Part shown: one piece after another, positions 32,610 to 41,781 of the stretch
Layout: each line of letters starts with the position of its first letter
Position numbering within the stretch: the stretch's first letter is position 1
Assembly (NCBI GenBank): GCA_021927905.1
Contig: BLLK01000062.1
Coordinates: 2,170,001 to 2,234,000, forward strand
DNA from: Chaetoceros tenuissimus
Taxonomy: Eukaryota; Bacillariophyta; Thalassiosirophyceae; Chaetocerotales; Chaetocerotaceae
Reading direction: 5' to 3'
DNA: 64,000 nucleotides
Translations under genes and position numbers: made by a program
The notes under the pieces: model-generated
What the model saw: only the letters and a program-made list of their open reading frames with translations
Databases searched by the model: none
Told to the model about the DNA's origin: nothing

Positions 32610-33231
32610 ATAATAACATGAAAGATTTTTTGAGTTGTAGATTTAGTGCGCATTCAGGTCTTTTATTAGATTTGGTCTCATATTTTTTGTCTTCGAACTC
32701 GCCAGTTGATTTGAAAGAGTCGAACAGGGAGTATTGATGGACATAAGTGTCCAAGTTAAGATAAAGGAATGCAAGGCGACTTTGTTACAGCGACAAGGGT
32801 TCGAGAAGAATCGAAATGAATTTTTTGAAGAGTTTTCTTGTCAAGATTCAAACTGAAAAACAGCATATAGAATTTCTAATTATAATCTTATTCATTCAGA
32901 GCCTCACAGACAAGGTTTGGGAATACCAAGATGCACAGCTGAAGAAGGGGACTATGAATTGGGGAACACGACGCTTGTTTCAGTAATAAACACTAAAAAA
33001 CTGTTAAGGGTGTCATTGTTTTCAATATTTACCCCAAGCATTGAAGGGGTTAGCTTTAAAGCTAAAGCCCAATTTGAGTTTTGACTACAACGAGTACAAT
33101 AAAATTTGCTTGGAAATGAGAAATGAAGTAAAAGAATAGTTTGATTGAATTTCGAAGAGATATTACAAAGACCGTAGACAATAACAGTTTTGAAGAAAGC
33201 TGAGATCAAACCTAGAACTGAAAAATACTCG
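32610..33231. other. intergenic
   Basis: About 620 bp without a supported gene; the short minus-strand frame here has no domain. It includes the 3' UTR of the bromodomain gene and the upstream region of the glycosyltransferase. Confidence 0.5.
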
Positions 33232-34236
33232 ATGATACTTCGGATACGTTTGCTGATTTCCCTTTGTTTGTTGTTGAGTCATTTCGCATGTGTTTTTGTT
33301 TCGGCTAATGAAGAAGAACTTGAAGAAAACATTTACAAAGGACCAAAGACAGGATCATGGGCGAACTGTACAAATGAGATAGGTGAATCAGAACCAATAG
33401 ATCACCTAGATTCATCCTTTACACAAGTTTCCTGCAACAATATTCACTACAGAATACCCCAAAAATCGTTGGATAGGATAGACCAATCTATAGTCATTGG
33501 TGTTTTGTCTGGTTCAGCAATGAGAAATAGAAGAGACATCATCCGATCGACATGGGGGTACAAAAAGAACAACATATTCTTTATAGTCGGAGGAAAATTC
33601 GAAGATATAGAAGGAGAATACAATAGATTCGGAGATTTGCTTTGGATTGACAAAGAAGAGGTATACGTGACAGAGACGTCTGTGCTTACTTTCAAAACGG
33701 AATCGTTTTTATCTATAATGTATGAACGTATCATGAAATTAAGCGACAATGTGAGCTACTTGTTCAAAACTGACGATGATTCCTACGTTAATATTAGAGC
33801 ATTGAATTCGCATCTATTGCATGACAACTCTATTCATTATTGGGGACATTGCAGAACCGATATACAACCAAAACCTCACAGAAACAACGTCATTCCATGG
33901 CAAAAGAAATGGTATATCTCATATGATGTCTACCCAGAGCCTTACTATCCCTATTACTGTAAAGGTGCCGGCTACGCTTTATCAAAGAAATTCATGAATT
34001 GTGCTTCGAGACACATTGCAAAGATAAGGTATTTGCCGAACGAGGACGTCGCTGTTGGAATGCTTGCTGAAAGATGCAACATCGAAGTTACCAATGATGA
34101 TAGGGTTTGGATCAGATGGGAAGATGAAGATGTTATTTCGATGGATGGAAAAATCGTACAGCACTATGTGAAAAGTGAGGAAGAAATGAGACTTCATCAT
34201 AAAAGTACAACAGGCGTTCGAGGAGTTCTACTATAA
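33232..34236 (+). CDS. GT31-family beta-1,3-galactosyltransferase-like enzyme
   Basis: A single exon of 334 residues from ATG 33232. The N-terminal hydrophobic segment (MILRIRLLISLCLLLSHFACVFV) acts as a signal anchor or signal peptide, as expected for a Golgi type II enzyme. GT31 motifs in order are IGVLSGSAMRNRRDIIRSTW, YLFKTDDDSYVN near residue 180 (the metal-binding DxD motif as DDD), YPYYCKGAGYALS, and LPNEDVAVGML near 270 (the conserved EDV motif). The fold transfers galactose or N-acetylhexosamine from UDP-sugars in beta-1,3 linkage; the acceptor cannot be told from sequence. The length is close to the family norm, so the gene looks complete. Confidence 0.9.
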   Translation: MILRIRLLISLCLLLSHFACVFVSANEEELEENIYKGPKTGSWANCTNEIGESEPIDHLDSSFTQVSCNNIHYRIPQKSLDRIDQSIVIGVLSGSAMRNRRDIIRSTWGYKKNNIFFIVGGKFEDIEGEYNRFGDLLWIDKEEVYVTETSVLTFKTESFLSIMYERIMKLSDNVSYLFKTDDDSYVNIRALNSHLLHDNSIHYWGHCRTDIQPKPHRNNVIPWQKKWYISYDVYPEPYYPYYCKGAGYALSKKFMNCASRHIAKIRYLPNEDVAVGMLAERCNIEVTNDDRVWIRWEDEDVISMDGKIVQHYVKSEEEMRLHHKSTTGVRGVLL

Positions 34237-34581
34237 CTTACTTGGTAATTGTAGACATTAATTTTACCTATCGAAGGGTTCTGTCATTTCCATGATTTAA
34301 TATACAGTAAAAGCTTTTCTAATAAAGGGAGCTAGTTGAATTCATTATTTGAATGTAGAAATTTACCTGTCTATCTAACTAGCTAGATAGAAGAAAGAAT
34401 ATCGATGAATATCGATGAATTCGCAGTTCGCATTTCGCATAGTCTACACAATACACAGCATACAGCGTGGTAAAAATCTTTGCACCACTATGGATTTGAT
34501 AGTCCACCCTTTAAAGTGAGGTCGATAAAAGTTATCGTTGGGTTATCGAAAGAAGCAAACGGAATAGACATAAATTAGAAA
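34237..34581. other. intergenic
   Basis: 345 bp, AT-rich. It contains a short near-palindrome around 34372-34391 (CTATCTAACTAGCTAGATAG) and a small tandem ATATCGATGA repeat just after it. No gene was seen. Confidence 0.5.
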
Positions 34582-35232
34582 ATGGCAAACTTTGGAGAGC
34601 TTATGCTTGTTGTGGGCGATTTCAATATTCCTGAAAAAGCAAACTTTATCCCAGAAAAGTTCAAGAGAATGCTGGTTCCGAATAAGATGCAACATGTGAT
34701 TTGCACTGGAAATGTTGGGTCTAAAGAACAATATGATGAATTGAGACAACTCGCTCCAAATGTACACATCGTAGCAGGGGACACAGATAAATCTAATAGT
34801 TTATCTTTCCCAGAAACAAAGGTAGTTCAAGTGGGAGAATTCCGGTAAGAGCCTTTATTAGGAATTTTATTTTCGTCTCTAGATTGAAGCTGATCTATAT
34901 CTATCATACAAAGTATTGGAATTGTTCATGGTCACCAAATTCTTCCCTTTGGAGATCACACATCTTTAGCTGCCGTACGTCGAAAGCTTGACGTCGATAT
35001 ATTAGTGAGTGGACATACTGGAAAGAACGAAGTTGTAGAGCACGATGGATACTATCACATTAATCCAGGTTCAATAACAGGTGCATTTTCACCATTTCAA
35101 GAGAATAACATTCCATCGTTTATACTTTTGGCAGTACAAGGAGAAAATGTTGTGGTATACTTGTATGAACTAATTGATGGAGAATTAGAAGTGTCCAAAA
35201 CCGAGTTTTCAAAGAAGTCACTGTCAAACTAA
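34582..35232 (+). CDS. VPS29: Retromer subunit VPS29
   Basis: Two exons, 34582-34844 and 34914-35232, join across a split Arg codon to give 193 residues. The whole protein follows the VPS29 metallophosphoesterase-like fold: LVVGDFNIP, CTGNVGSKEQYD, VAGDTD, IGIVHGHQILPFGD, ILVSGHTGKNE and YHINPGSITGAF. VPS29 binds VPS35 in the retromer complex, which recycles receptors from endosomes to the trans-Golgi. Human VPS29 has 182 residues, so the length fits. The HGHQ and SGHT metal-site residues are kept. A phosphodiesterase of the YfcE type is the only alternative and is less similar. Confidence 0.95.
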
Positions 35233-35387
35233 ATCAATATGAGACGAAAAAGCACTATATAATCTGATGGATGGAAGTATTAATACAAGAAATCAATACA
35301 CCTTCCGACATTTTCTTATGTAACAACATTATACTAAAAATTATTCTACAGATAAAGTAATCTTTCTCGCAAATTCTTATTTTGTAA

Positions 35388-36137
35388 TCAATTCTTTTTT
35401 TTCTTAATGATTGCAATAAGAACTGTAACATTAGCAAGAATTAGTACAGCGATAACTCCCTTCAGAAATCTCTTGTTCCTCAGTGCTTTTTTGGTCCTGA
35501 ACAGCAAAAGAATATGAGAAAAATTACAATCATTAGAATGAGTGAGAAATACAAATGAACGCAAAACTTACATGTCTTGCAGAATATCTCCAGCTTCAGT
35601 GAAATATGCTTGAGCTCCAGTCAGATGACTACTTGCATTTTGCAATTGTTCTCTTTGTCTGCCCATCAAGTTCAACGTTTCTGATCCGAGTTGTTCCGAT
35701 TCGTTACACATGTTCTGAGCGTGGCGTAGCATATCCTCCGAGTTACGAATCAGCATTTCCATATCATCTCCCTCATTATCACTCTGTCCAAGACTTGGTG
35801 CTCTATATCCACTAAACAATTCAGTCCTCTGTCGTTGTTGTTGTTGCTGTTGTTGTTGAAAACCACCTTGTTCTCGTTCAGCAATTGTTCTATCAACCTC
35901 TTCCAAAAGAGGCATAATTTCCTGTTCTACTCTCCTTTTTGCCTCATTCAACTGGAAACTATCCCCGGAATTATTAGCAAGTTCTTCCATAGAATTTGCA
36001 TTTCTTCTAGCCTCAGCCAAAAGGCGCTCACATTCCCGAAGAGTTGTCAGAGACCTAGCGTTTGAAGACAGGAAAGACCGGACTTTTGATAAGCTCTGCT
36101 CGTATTCTTCTTTGTAGACTGCATATTCGGTGCTCAT
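35388..36137 (-). CDS. VTI1: Qb-SNARE, Vti1-like
   Basis: Two exons, 36137-35572 and 35496-35388, give 224 residues. The second exon supplies the membrane anchor. The order is an N-terminal helical region (YEQSLSKVRSFL… to …EVDRTIAEREQ), a polyglutamine run of eight, a SNARE motif (about 125-185) with a central Gln in LMGRQREQLQ, and a C-terminal transmembrane helix (GVIAVLILANVTVLIAII) ending in KKKN. This matches tail-anchored Qb SNAREs of the Vti1 group; Membrin/Gos28 is the alternative. Vti1 works in fusion at the Golgi, endosome and vacuole. The frame reads TTG before the chosen ATG, so the first true Met was used. Confidence 0.78.
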
Positions 36138-36550
36138 TTTCAATTATTAAACTATGTAGATATTTCTTTATTCTTAGTAAAGAGAAACGGAGGTAGCAAT
36201 TAGATGGTGTTGTAATAGAACTACGAGTAGTTCAATACTTGCCAATTAGTCATCAGTACCATACGTACACGAGTTTCAGTCTCTCCTTCGTCGTTGTTAT
36301 GAAACAGTACTGTGAGAAGTACGTACATAAATACAAAACGAACTCTTTTCTTTCCCTTTTCTTTACTTTTGTTATAAAAATAGAGTTCTCACCTCCTTCA
36401 TTTTTAAGGTGCACAGAACAGATGGCAATGTCAGTATCTTTTCAGAGTTGAATGATGAAGGAATGTTTGAATCTGAATGTAAAATCTTTCCTTACATTCC
36501 AAATACAAGGCAGATACCATTTCTACGAAAAACCAACTGAAAACTGTAGC
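36138..36550. other. intergenic, divergent promoter region
   Basis: 413 bp between two divergently transcribed starts. No RNA gene or repeat was seen. An in-frame ATG at 36452 would extend the next gene by 33 residues. Confidence 0.45.
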
Positions 36551-37003
36551 ATGTCGAAATTTCAATCTCTTTTCGTGCTTCTTATACTTACATTTTCTCT
36601 ACTTTGCGAAGGACGCAAACAACCATTGTCTATTCAGAAAGTTAGAACATTAAATGAAAAGGTTCTTTCGAAAGAAGACCTGCTATCTCTCTCATATCTA
36701 GACTTCAAACTCACAAGGCAAGCAATTAGACTTCCGCGAGGTGGTGGGTTATTGGCCGGATTCAATCCCTTTGGTTACAAAATTACTCAGTTAGGTCTAG
36801 ATTTTCTTGATTTCGATGGTTCTTTAGATTCAGATGTTGGACGATTTCTGGCTTCATTGAAAAGTTCTAGAAAGAAGAGGAGCGTTATCAAAGAGCAATG
36901 GGTCGAGATTGTTCGAGTTTCCAAAAGTGGACAATCAATGCGAATCCTCAGGACACTCGACGATCTTATTGCTTTTTGCCTGTCAGCAGGATTTCTTGAC
37001 TAG
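36551..37003 (+). CDS. Small secreted-type protein, unknown function
   Basis: A single exon of 150 residues from the ATG at 36551. This ATG puts a clear signal peptide at the N-terminus (MSKFQSLFVLLILTFSLLCEGRK). The upstream ATG at 36452 would bury it. The mature part contains a basic, glycine-rich stretch (LPRGGGLLAGFNPFGYKI) and a Lys/Arg cluster (SSRKKRSVIKEQW). It ends with a short helical domain finishing in LIAFCLSAGFLD. No known family was recognised. Targeting could be secretory or a plastid route; no clear ASAF motif was seen. Confidence 0.55.
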   Translation: MSKFQSLFVLLILTFSLLCEGRKQPLSIQKVRTLNEKVLSKEDLLSLSYLDFKLTRQAIRLPRGGGLLAGFNPFGYKITQLGLDFLDFDGSLDSDVGRFLASLKSSRKKRSVIKEQWVEIVRVSKSGQSMRILRTLDDLIAFCLSAGFLD

Positions 37004-37499
37004 CTCATTTTTGATCGTGGTTGTTTTGAAATTATTTAGTTTCGTATGGATGTATACTTTGTAGCTCATTGTACATTGTACCATTCAATAAGAGTACATC
37101 GGTAGCAAGAAATGATAACTTTATTTAGGAATAAATTCTTGAAAGTAAGATTATCTTTAATGATTAGTAAAACAATGAAAAAGGGGAAACTAACTGCTCT
37201 TTCATCTTCCCAACTCTTTTTGTCACACCAACACGAAAATACGAAAGAATATAATGTTTCTATATAATTATCTCGATGACATCTAATTTTCCAGACATGA
37301 ATTTCATTTAATCAGAAGTCATGGTCATCTATCGTTTCAGAGCGTTCATATATTGGAACAATGTTCGATTTCCATTCAAAACTGTAGGTAGTGTCGCACA
37401 TGGCAGTAGACTACATACACACAATTATATAGACACTTGAAGTAGATAGCTAATAATATACATTTCTATAAAGATTTCATCCTTTCATTTGTTTACGAT
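37004..37499. other. intergenic, convergent genes
   Basis: About 500 bp, AT-rich, between two 3' ends. No gene, repeat or RNA could be supported. Confidence 0.5.
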
Positions 37500-38148
37500 C
37501 TACAACTCCGCTGGAATTGCTCCCTTCTCGGAAACATAGATTCCATCAAGGAACTTACGGATATCCTTGTTTCTTACGTTAGTAGATTGCTGGATTCTAG
37601 CAGCAGTAAGGGATACAGCTGCGATATCGTTTCCAGACAACTCAATCTGATCCTTAACATCAGCGGATCTTACGTAAGTAACTCCCTCTGGAAGCTCAAC
37701 CTTGCGTACACGACGCTCTCCCAAAAAGTTACGAATCTCAATGTGGTTTCCAGACAAAGCAACGTTGATAGGGAAATGGGAGTATACGAATCTCATCTTG
37801 TAGAGGAAACCTCTGGTAACTCCAACGATCATGTTGTCAATGTGGGAAACAACAGTACGAACACATGCAAGCTGCTTACGGACAGCGAACCAAAGGTCTA
37901 CACGAACGTATTTTCCTCCGATGATCTTAAGATCCATATCAATGTGCTTGAAGTCACGGGTAAGAGATCCACGTGGTCCGGTTACGGTAACCTTACGTGC
38001 CTTAATCTCAACAGTTACTGTGGACAAAGAAAGAGAGTTGTAAGCATTTGATATCTACACGAAGATATGTTGCCAAAAATCATAAACATCAACGACACTC
38101 ACCTCCCTCAGGGATTTCGATAGAACGAGATGCAAGAACGGTCTTCAT
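37500..38148 (-). CDS. RPL9: 60S ribosomal protein L9 (uL6)
   Basis: Two exons, 38148-38103 and 38017-37500, give 187 residues. Exon 1 encodes [15 protein letters not shown], matching the conserved RPL9 start. The intron splits a Val codon. Exon 2 carries [62 protein letters not shown] and [19 protein letters not shown], all standard uL6 segments. It is a structural protein of the large subunit near the GTPase-associated centre. Codon use is visibly more C-ending than in neighbouring genes, as expected for a highly expressed gene. It is divergent from RPL31. Confidence 0.97.
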
Positions 38149-38739
38149 GATGACAACACTAGTTTTAACAAAAGGAGTGGCTGGCCAAAAGCGGGGGCTA
38201 ATTGTGAGTTACATGGATGTTGGAGCGGAGCTGAAAGAAAACAAGCGGACATGAAAATAGTAGAGAGGTAAATATATGAAACCCTCACCCGATATGGATA
38301 AATACATTTCTTTTCTTCCCTTCCCTTCCCTTTTCTTTTCTTTTCTTTTCTTTGGTAACCGTCAAAGGTAGGGGTCTATTTACCTCTCTTACTATGATTT
38401 TGGAGAAGGAAAAAAAGCCAAAACAACAGATACCAACACCAATCACCCTCACAAAATTTTATTGTCAACGTAAGTATTGAGATTAGGAGAACAATGGAAA
38501 CCTAAAAAGAAGCTACGTAAAATTGAATTGTGGCGTAGGCCTGTATTCTACTCTATTCAACAATGTGAAGCTGGATTTCTACGCTTAGAGGATACATGTC
38601 TTACACTGGAGGCTTGTGATTCTCAATCCTTGCCTCCAAACCACTTTTCAATTCCTGGCGTTGCTTACGCGGTATTTTACCCGTAATGCTCAGACTGCTC
38701 ACAGGAACTTTTTCACTTATACTTGTAGGTATTTCTATC
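38149..38739. promoter_or_regulatory. Divergent RPL9-RPL31 upstream region with pyrimidine tract and 5' UTR intron
   Basis: 591 bp separate the two start codons. The middle carries a long CCCTT/CTTTT tract on the plus strand at about 38316-38353. A GTAAGT donor at 38470 and TAG acceptor ending at 38728 suggest a 259-bp intron in the RPL31 5' UTR, 11 bp before its ATG. The arrangement suggests a shared promoter for two ribosomal-protein genes. This is inferred from layout. Confidence 0.55.
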
Positions 38740-39072
38740 ATGTCCAAGCCAGACCTTGTATCCCGCGACTACACCATCCACCTAGCAAAGTACACCCACC
38801 GTATCACCTTCAAGAAGAAGGCACCTCGTGCTATCAAGGAGATCAAGAAGTTTGCACAAAAGGCTATGGGAACCAAGGATATCCGTATCGACGCAAAGTT
38901 GAACAAGTTCATCTGGTCCAGAGGTGTAAAGAACGTTCCAAACCGTGTACGTGTTCGTCTTTCTCGCAAGCGTAACGAGGATGATGAGTCTGATGAGCAG
39001 CTTTACACTCTCGCTCAGCTTGTTGAGGTCGACGGCTTCAAGGGACTTCAGACTGAGACTGTAAATGCTTAA
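38740..39072 (+). CDS. RPL31: 60S ribosomal protein L31 (eL31)
   Basis: A single coding exon of 110 residues. The sequence is a full-length eL31: [73 protein letters not shown], then [10 protein letters not shown]. eL31 sits near the peptide exit tunnel of the 60S subunit. The ATG is just after a probable 5' UTR intron acceptor. Codon use is biased in the same way as RPL9. The pairing with RPL9 head-to-head may allow common expression. Confidence 0.97.
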   Translation: MSKPDLVSRDYTIHLAKYTHRITFKKKAPRAIKEIKKFAQKAMGTKDIRIDAKLNKFIWSRGVKNVPNRVRVRLSRKRNEDDESDEQLYTLAQLVEVDGFKGLQTETVNA

Positions 39073-39282
39073 GTCTAAGTTAAGAAAAGAAAACGTGACC
39101 CTCTACTACTTGTAAATTAGCTATTATCTACACTCATTCATTTTTGTTGAATTTTAACATTAGCTTATTTTCACTGAGTGACCTAGGGCCAAGCTTGAAA
39201 AAACTCAAATGAATTCAAAATTGATTTCAGTTTGATACCTCTACTCATGTCATCATGATTACTTTATTCTGTTCTAAAAACT

Positions 39283-40521
39283 CTAGATGTCCATAATCTT
39301 ACAATCACACATATACGGTGAATTGAAACAGGTCATCTCTCCAGAGTTTTGTCCAGGACAAAGCAGGAGTCGACAAGAGAGACTCTTGCTGTAGCGGAAC
39401 GCCAAAGCAGCAACATCAAGGATCAAACTCAATATCTCCGACTCTGAAACAAACCCGCTAATTGGAACAGTATCTAAACCTACTCCACATACACTTGATA
39501 GCGCCAAAAGTTTTGTAGTATCCACATCATTTTGTGACACAAGAGTTGCAAGTCTTTCGTCTTCACAAACTGGTAACATCAAACCACTGTAACCGACATG
39601 TTGTATGTTTGGTAAATTTTTGACTGCGTTTGTAATTTCAGCAACTGTTGCGAGAGAGCCTCTATTTCCAAATTTGCCAACTACATCAATTTCTTCGATT
39701 GCTGCAATGACACTTCCTCCCTCATCTAATGATGGATTCAAACTAGTATCGAAGCCTTGAAAGACTGTAGCTCTTTCACTGTCTTCAGCAATTGATTTAC
39801 ACAACTCAGATAGTGGAGAAAGTGCATCTGCCATACCAAGGCGAAAGGTTGATGAAATGTTTTCCCAAGTTTTTGTTTCTTTCAACAATCTTTTTGCCAG
39901 TTTACCATTTTCTAATCCAACTGCGAAGCAAATGGCATTGTGATCTATAGAGCGATCACTAATTGAAGCTGATCTTGCAGCAGGAAAGAATGGTGTGAAA
40001 TTTTTCACACAAGCTGTAGCACAAAATTGAAAGTTGCCAAGACCGTTCTTCACATGTTGTGCACATTCCAATTCCGAAATAATTTTCATACACGCTGCTG
40101 CTTTCTTTGCCATTGACACATCATTTCGATCGAGATCTGCACAGCAAGAAAGACGATGGGATGTTGACACTATCTGTGGGCAGCAATCAACCTCTTCTAC
40201 AGTTGTAGCTGGCCCTAAGGCACAAAACTCAATTCCATTACTTTTCAAACAGGAGTCCAATCTTTCTAATTGTTGTTTTAGTGTTTCTTTTTCTGTGGCC
40301 TTTGCTAGATATTCTCCAAAAGGATTTGTTGCTATTCTCACCGTCTGGACTTCGTAGCCATTATTTATAAGCTTCGTTTTTGTATCTTTCAGGAAACTTG
40401 CGTATTGTGCAATCTTTCTCTCTAGAGAAAAGGTTTTCTCGTCATCCTGTACAAAATCACTTGATTCCAAAGTAAGGAATGCAGTTACTGCTCTCACTCG
40501 AAACTCTTCTTGAACAGACAT
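39283..40521 (-). CDS. DUF711 / UPF0210 family protein
   Basis: A single exon of 412 residues with ATG and TAG. The N-terminal part reads RVRAVTAFLTLE…, KTKLINNGYEVQTVRIATNPFGEYL, the start signature of the DUF711 (UPF0210, PFL-like) family. Later come FCATACVKNFTPFFPAARS and CFAVGLENGKLAKRLL, the latter also found in family members. The C-terminus has VCGVGLDTVPISGFVSESEILSLILDVAALAFRYSKSLSCRLL, ending in a metal- or cofactor-like Cys-containing tail (MTCFNSPYMCDCKIMDI). The biochemical role of the family is not known to me; bacterial members are often next to ACT-domain proteins. No targeting peptide was seen. Confidence 0.72.
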   Translation of the reverse strand: MSVQEEFRVRAVTAFLTLESSDFVQDDEKTFSLERKIAQYASFLKDTKTKLINNGYEVQTVRIATNPFGEYLAKATEKETLKQQLERLDSCLKSNGIEFCALGPATTVEEVDCCPQIVSTSHRLSCCADLDRNDVSMAKKAAACMKIISELECAQHVKNGLGNFQFCATACVKNFTPFFPAARSASISDRSIDHNAICFAVGLENGKLAKRLLKETKTWENISSTFRLGMADALSPLSELCKSIAEDSERATVFQGFDTSLNPSLDEGGSVIAAIEEIDVVGKFGNRGSLATVAEITNAVKNLPNIQHVGYSGLMLPVCEDERLATLVSQNDVDTTKLLALSSVCGVGLDTVPISGFVSESEILSLILDVAALAFRYSKSLSCRLLLCPGQNSGEMTCFNSPYMCDCKIMDI

Positions 40522-40854
40522 ATCACAAATCTGACTTGTGGTGAGTACGGTATTGCAAAATGAAGATAATCAATGAAGAATCCGTGATCGCTGATCTCTG
40601 ATCTCCAGTTTCATTGTTGGATGTTGGATGTTGGATTGCTCATTGCTCTTGCTCTCTCTCTGTTTACGTATGTACTTATACAATGCCCTCCTTTTATATC
40701 CATTGATGATGTCATCATTGTCAGATTCAATGGCCTATTGATTCGATTCGATTCTGAGATGTTCCTGACATCTGAAAAAATGCGAACCTTTTCTTTTTTA
40801 ATCACAAAAACTAATTCATAGTTGCTCATTTTATGAATATAAAACATTAAAACA
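40522..40854. other. intergenic, divergent promoter region
   Basis: 333 bp between divergent starts. A tandem GTTGGAT repeat (three units) lies at about 40615-40636. No gene was seen. Confidence 0.5.
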
Positions 40855-41637
40855 ATGAAACAACAGAAAACAATTGCAATATTCTTTTCCAAAGGAGCAT
40901 TTGGAGATTGTGCTAGACATGCAATTCTACAGTCACTGCAAAATGAATCTGTGGAGAAAGTTAAAGTGTTCTCAACTGCAACAGAAACCCTTGAAGATCA
41001 AGACTGGAAGTGTGGATGTACTGTTGACCACAGCGAACAGTTGAAGTCATCACCTAATCTGCATAAGATGAAGGTCTTCAAAATAAATAGTTTTGTTTGC
41101 GACTACGAAACTTTCTCAAAAGAGGTGGATCTTCAAGGAGTCGATGCTGTGATTACTGGTATTGGGAATAGACAGATCTTCCTTGGAGATAGAGTGGCGT
41201 CAAAGGGGATTTCCAATATCTTGAGATCTATGAAAGAAAATGGAATCAATCGTCTAGTAGCAATGAGTAGTATGGGCTTGGATTCGATTTTAGGTAATGA
41301 CAAACCATGTATGGAGTGGAGAAGAGAAGGAAAATTCATGGAAATGCTTTTCAAGACAATTTGTCGTCGAGAATATAATGATCTTGTTGGCGCAGAGAAT
41401 GAAATTGCAACTAGTGGTATCGACTACACAGTTGTGCGACCTGTTGGACTTGGTGAGAAAGTCTTTCCTTCAGAAGAATACTTCATACAAAAACAGAAAT
41501 TTGAAGACGTACTTTGCTCCAATATGGCAAAATCTGACGTTTCAAGATTCCTAATAGATGAAGTACTTCATCCTTCCTACATCAAGAAAGCTGTGGTTAT
41601 TGGTGGAGATCCAAAAGATTCCGAAATTAGCTTTTAA
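40855..41637 (+). CDS. NAD(P)-binding Rossmann protein, atypical SDR / NmrA-like
   Basis: A single exon of 260 residues. It opens with a beta strand and loop (TIAIFFSKGAFGDCARHAIL) in the place of the dinucleotide-binding GxxGxxG. Later come VDAVITGIGNRQIF, INRLVAMSSMGL and IDYTVVRPVGLGEK, the order seen in NAD(P)H-binding atypical SDRs such as the NmrA or BVR-B-like group. The glycine motif is degenerate (KGAFGDCA), so cofactor binding is not certain. No catalytic YxxxK is obvious. Redox sensing or a reductase role is inferred. It lacks a targeting peptide and is probably cytosolic. Confidence 0.72.
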   Translation: MKQQKTIAIFFSKGAFGDCARHAILQSLQNESVEKVKVFSTATETLEDQDWKCGCTVDHSEQLKSSPNLHKMKVFKINSFVCDYETFSKEVDLQGVDAVITGIGNRQIFLGDRVASKGISNILRSMKENGINRLVAMSSMGLDSILGNDKPCMEWRREGKFMEMLFKTICRREYNDLVGAENEIATSGIDYTVVRPVGLGEKVFPSEEYFIQKQKFEDVLCSNMAKSDVSRFLIDEVLHPSYIKKAVVIGGDPKDSEISF

Positions 41638-41781
41638 TTGATGTCATCCTATAATGTATACATTGGAAGGGATCCTGCATCTTATTATATGACATACATT
41701 GGCAGCTTTTGCTCCATCTTTTCATTCATAATTGCATTTAAATTAATTTACAAGAGTTATGACATACATACATCAATTAAT

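Noticed and set aside
35840-35870. Poly-CAA/CAG-type run as an expansion repeat
   Set aside because: It encodes eight glutamines in the linker of the Vti1-like SNARE, an ordinary length for a disordered spacer.
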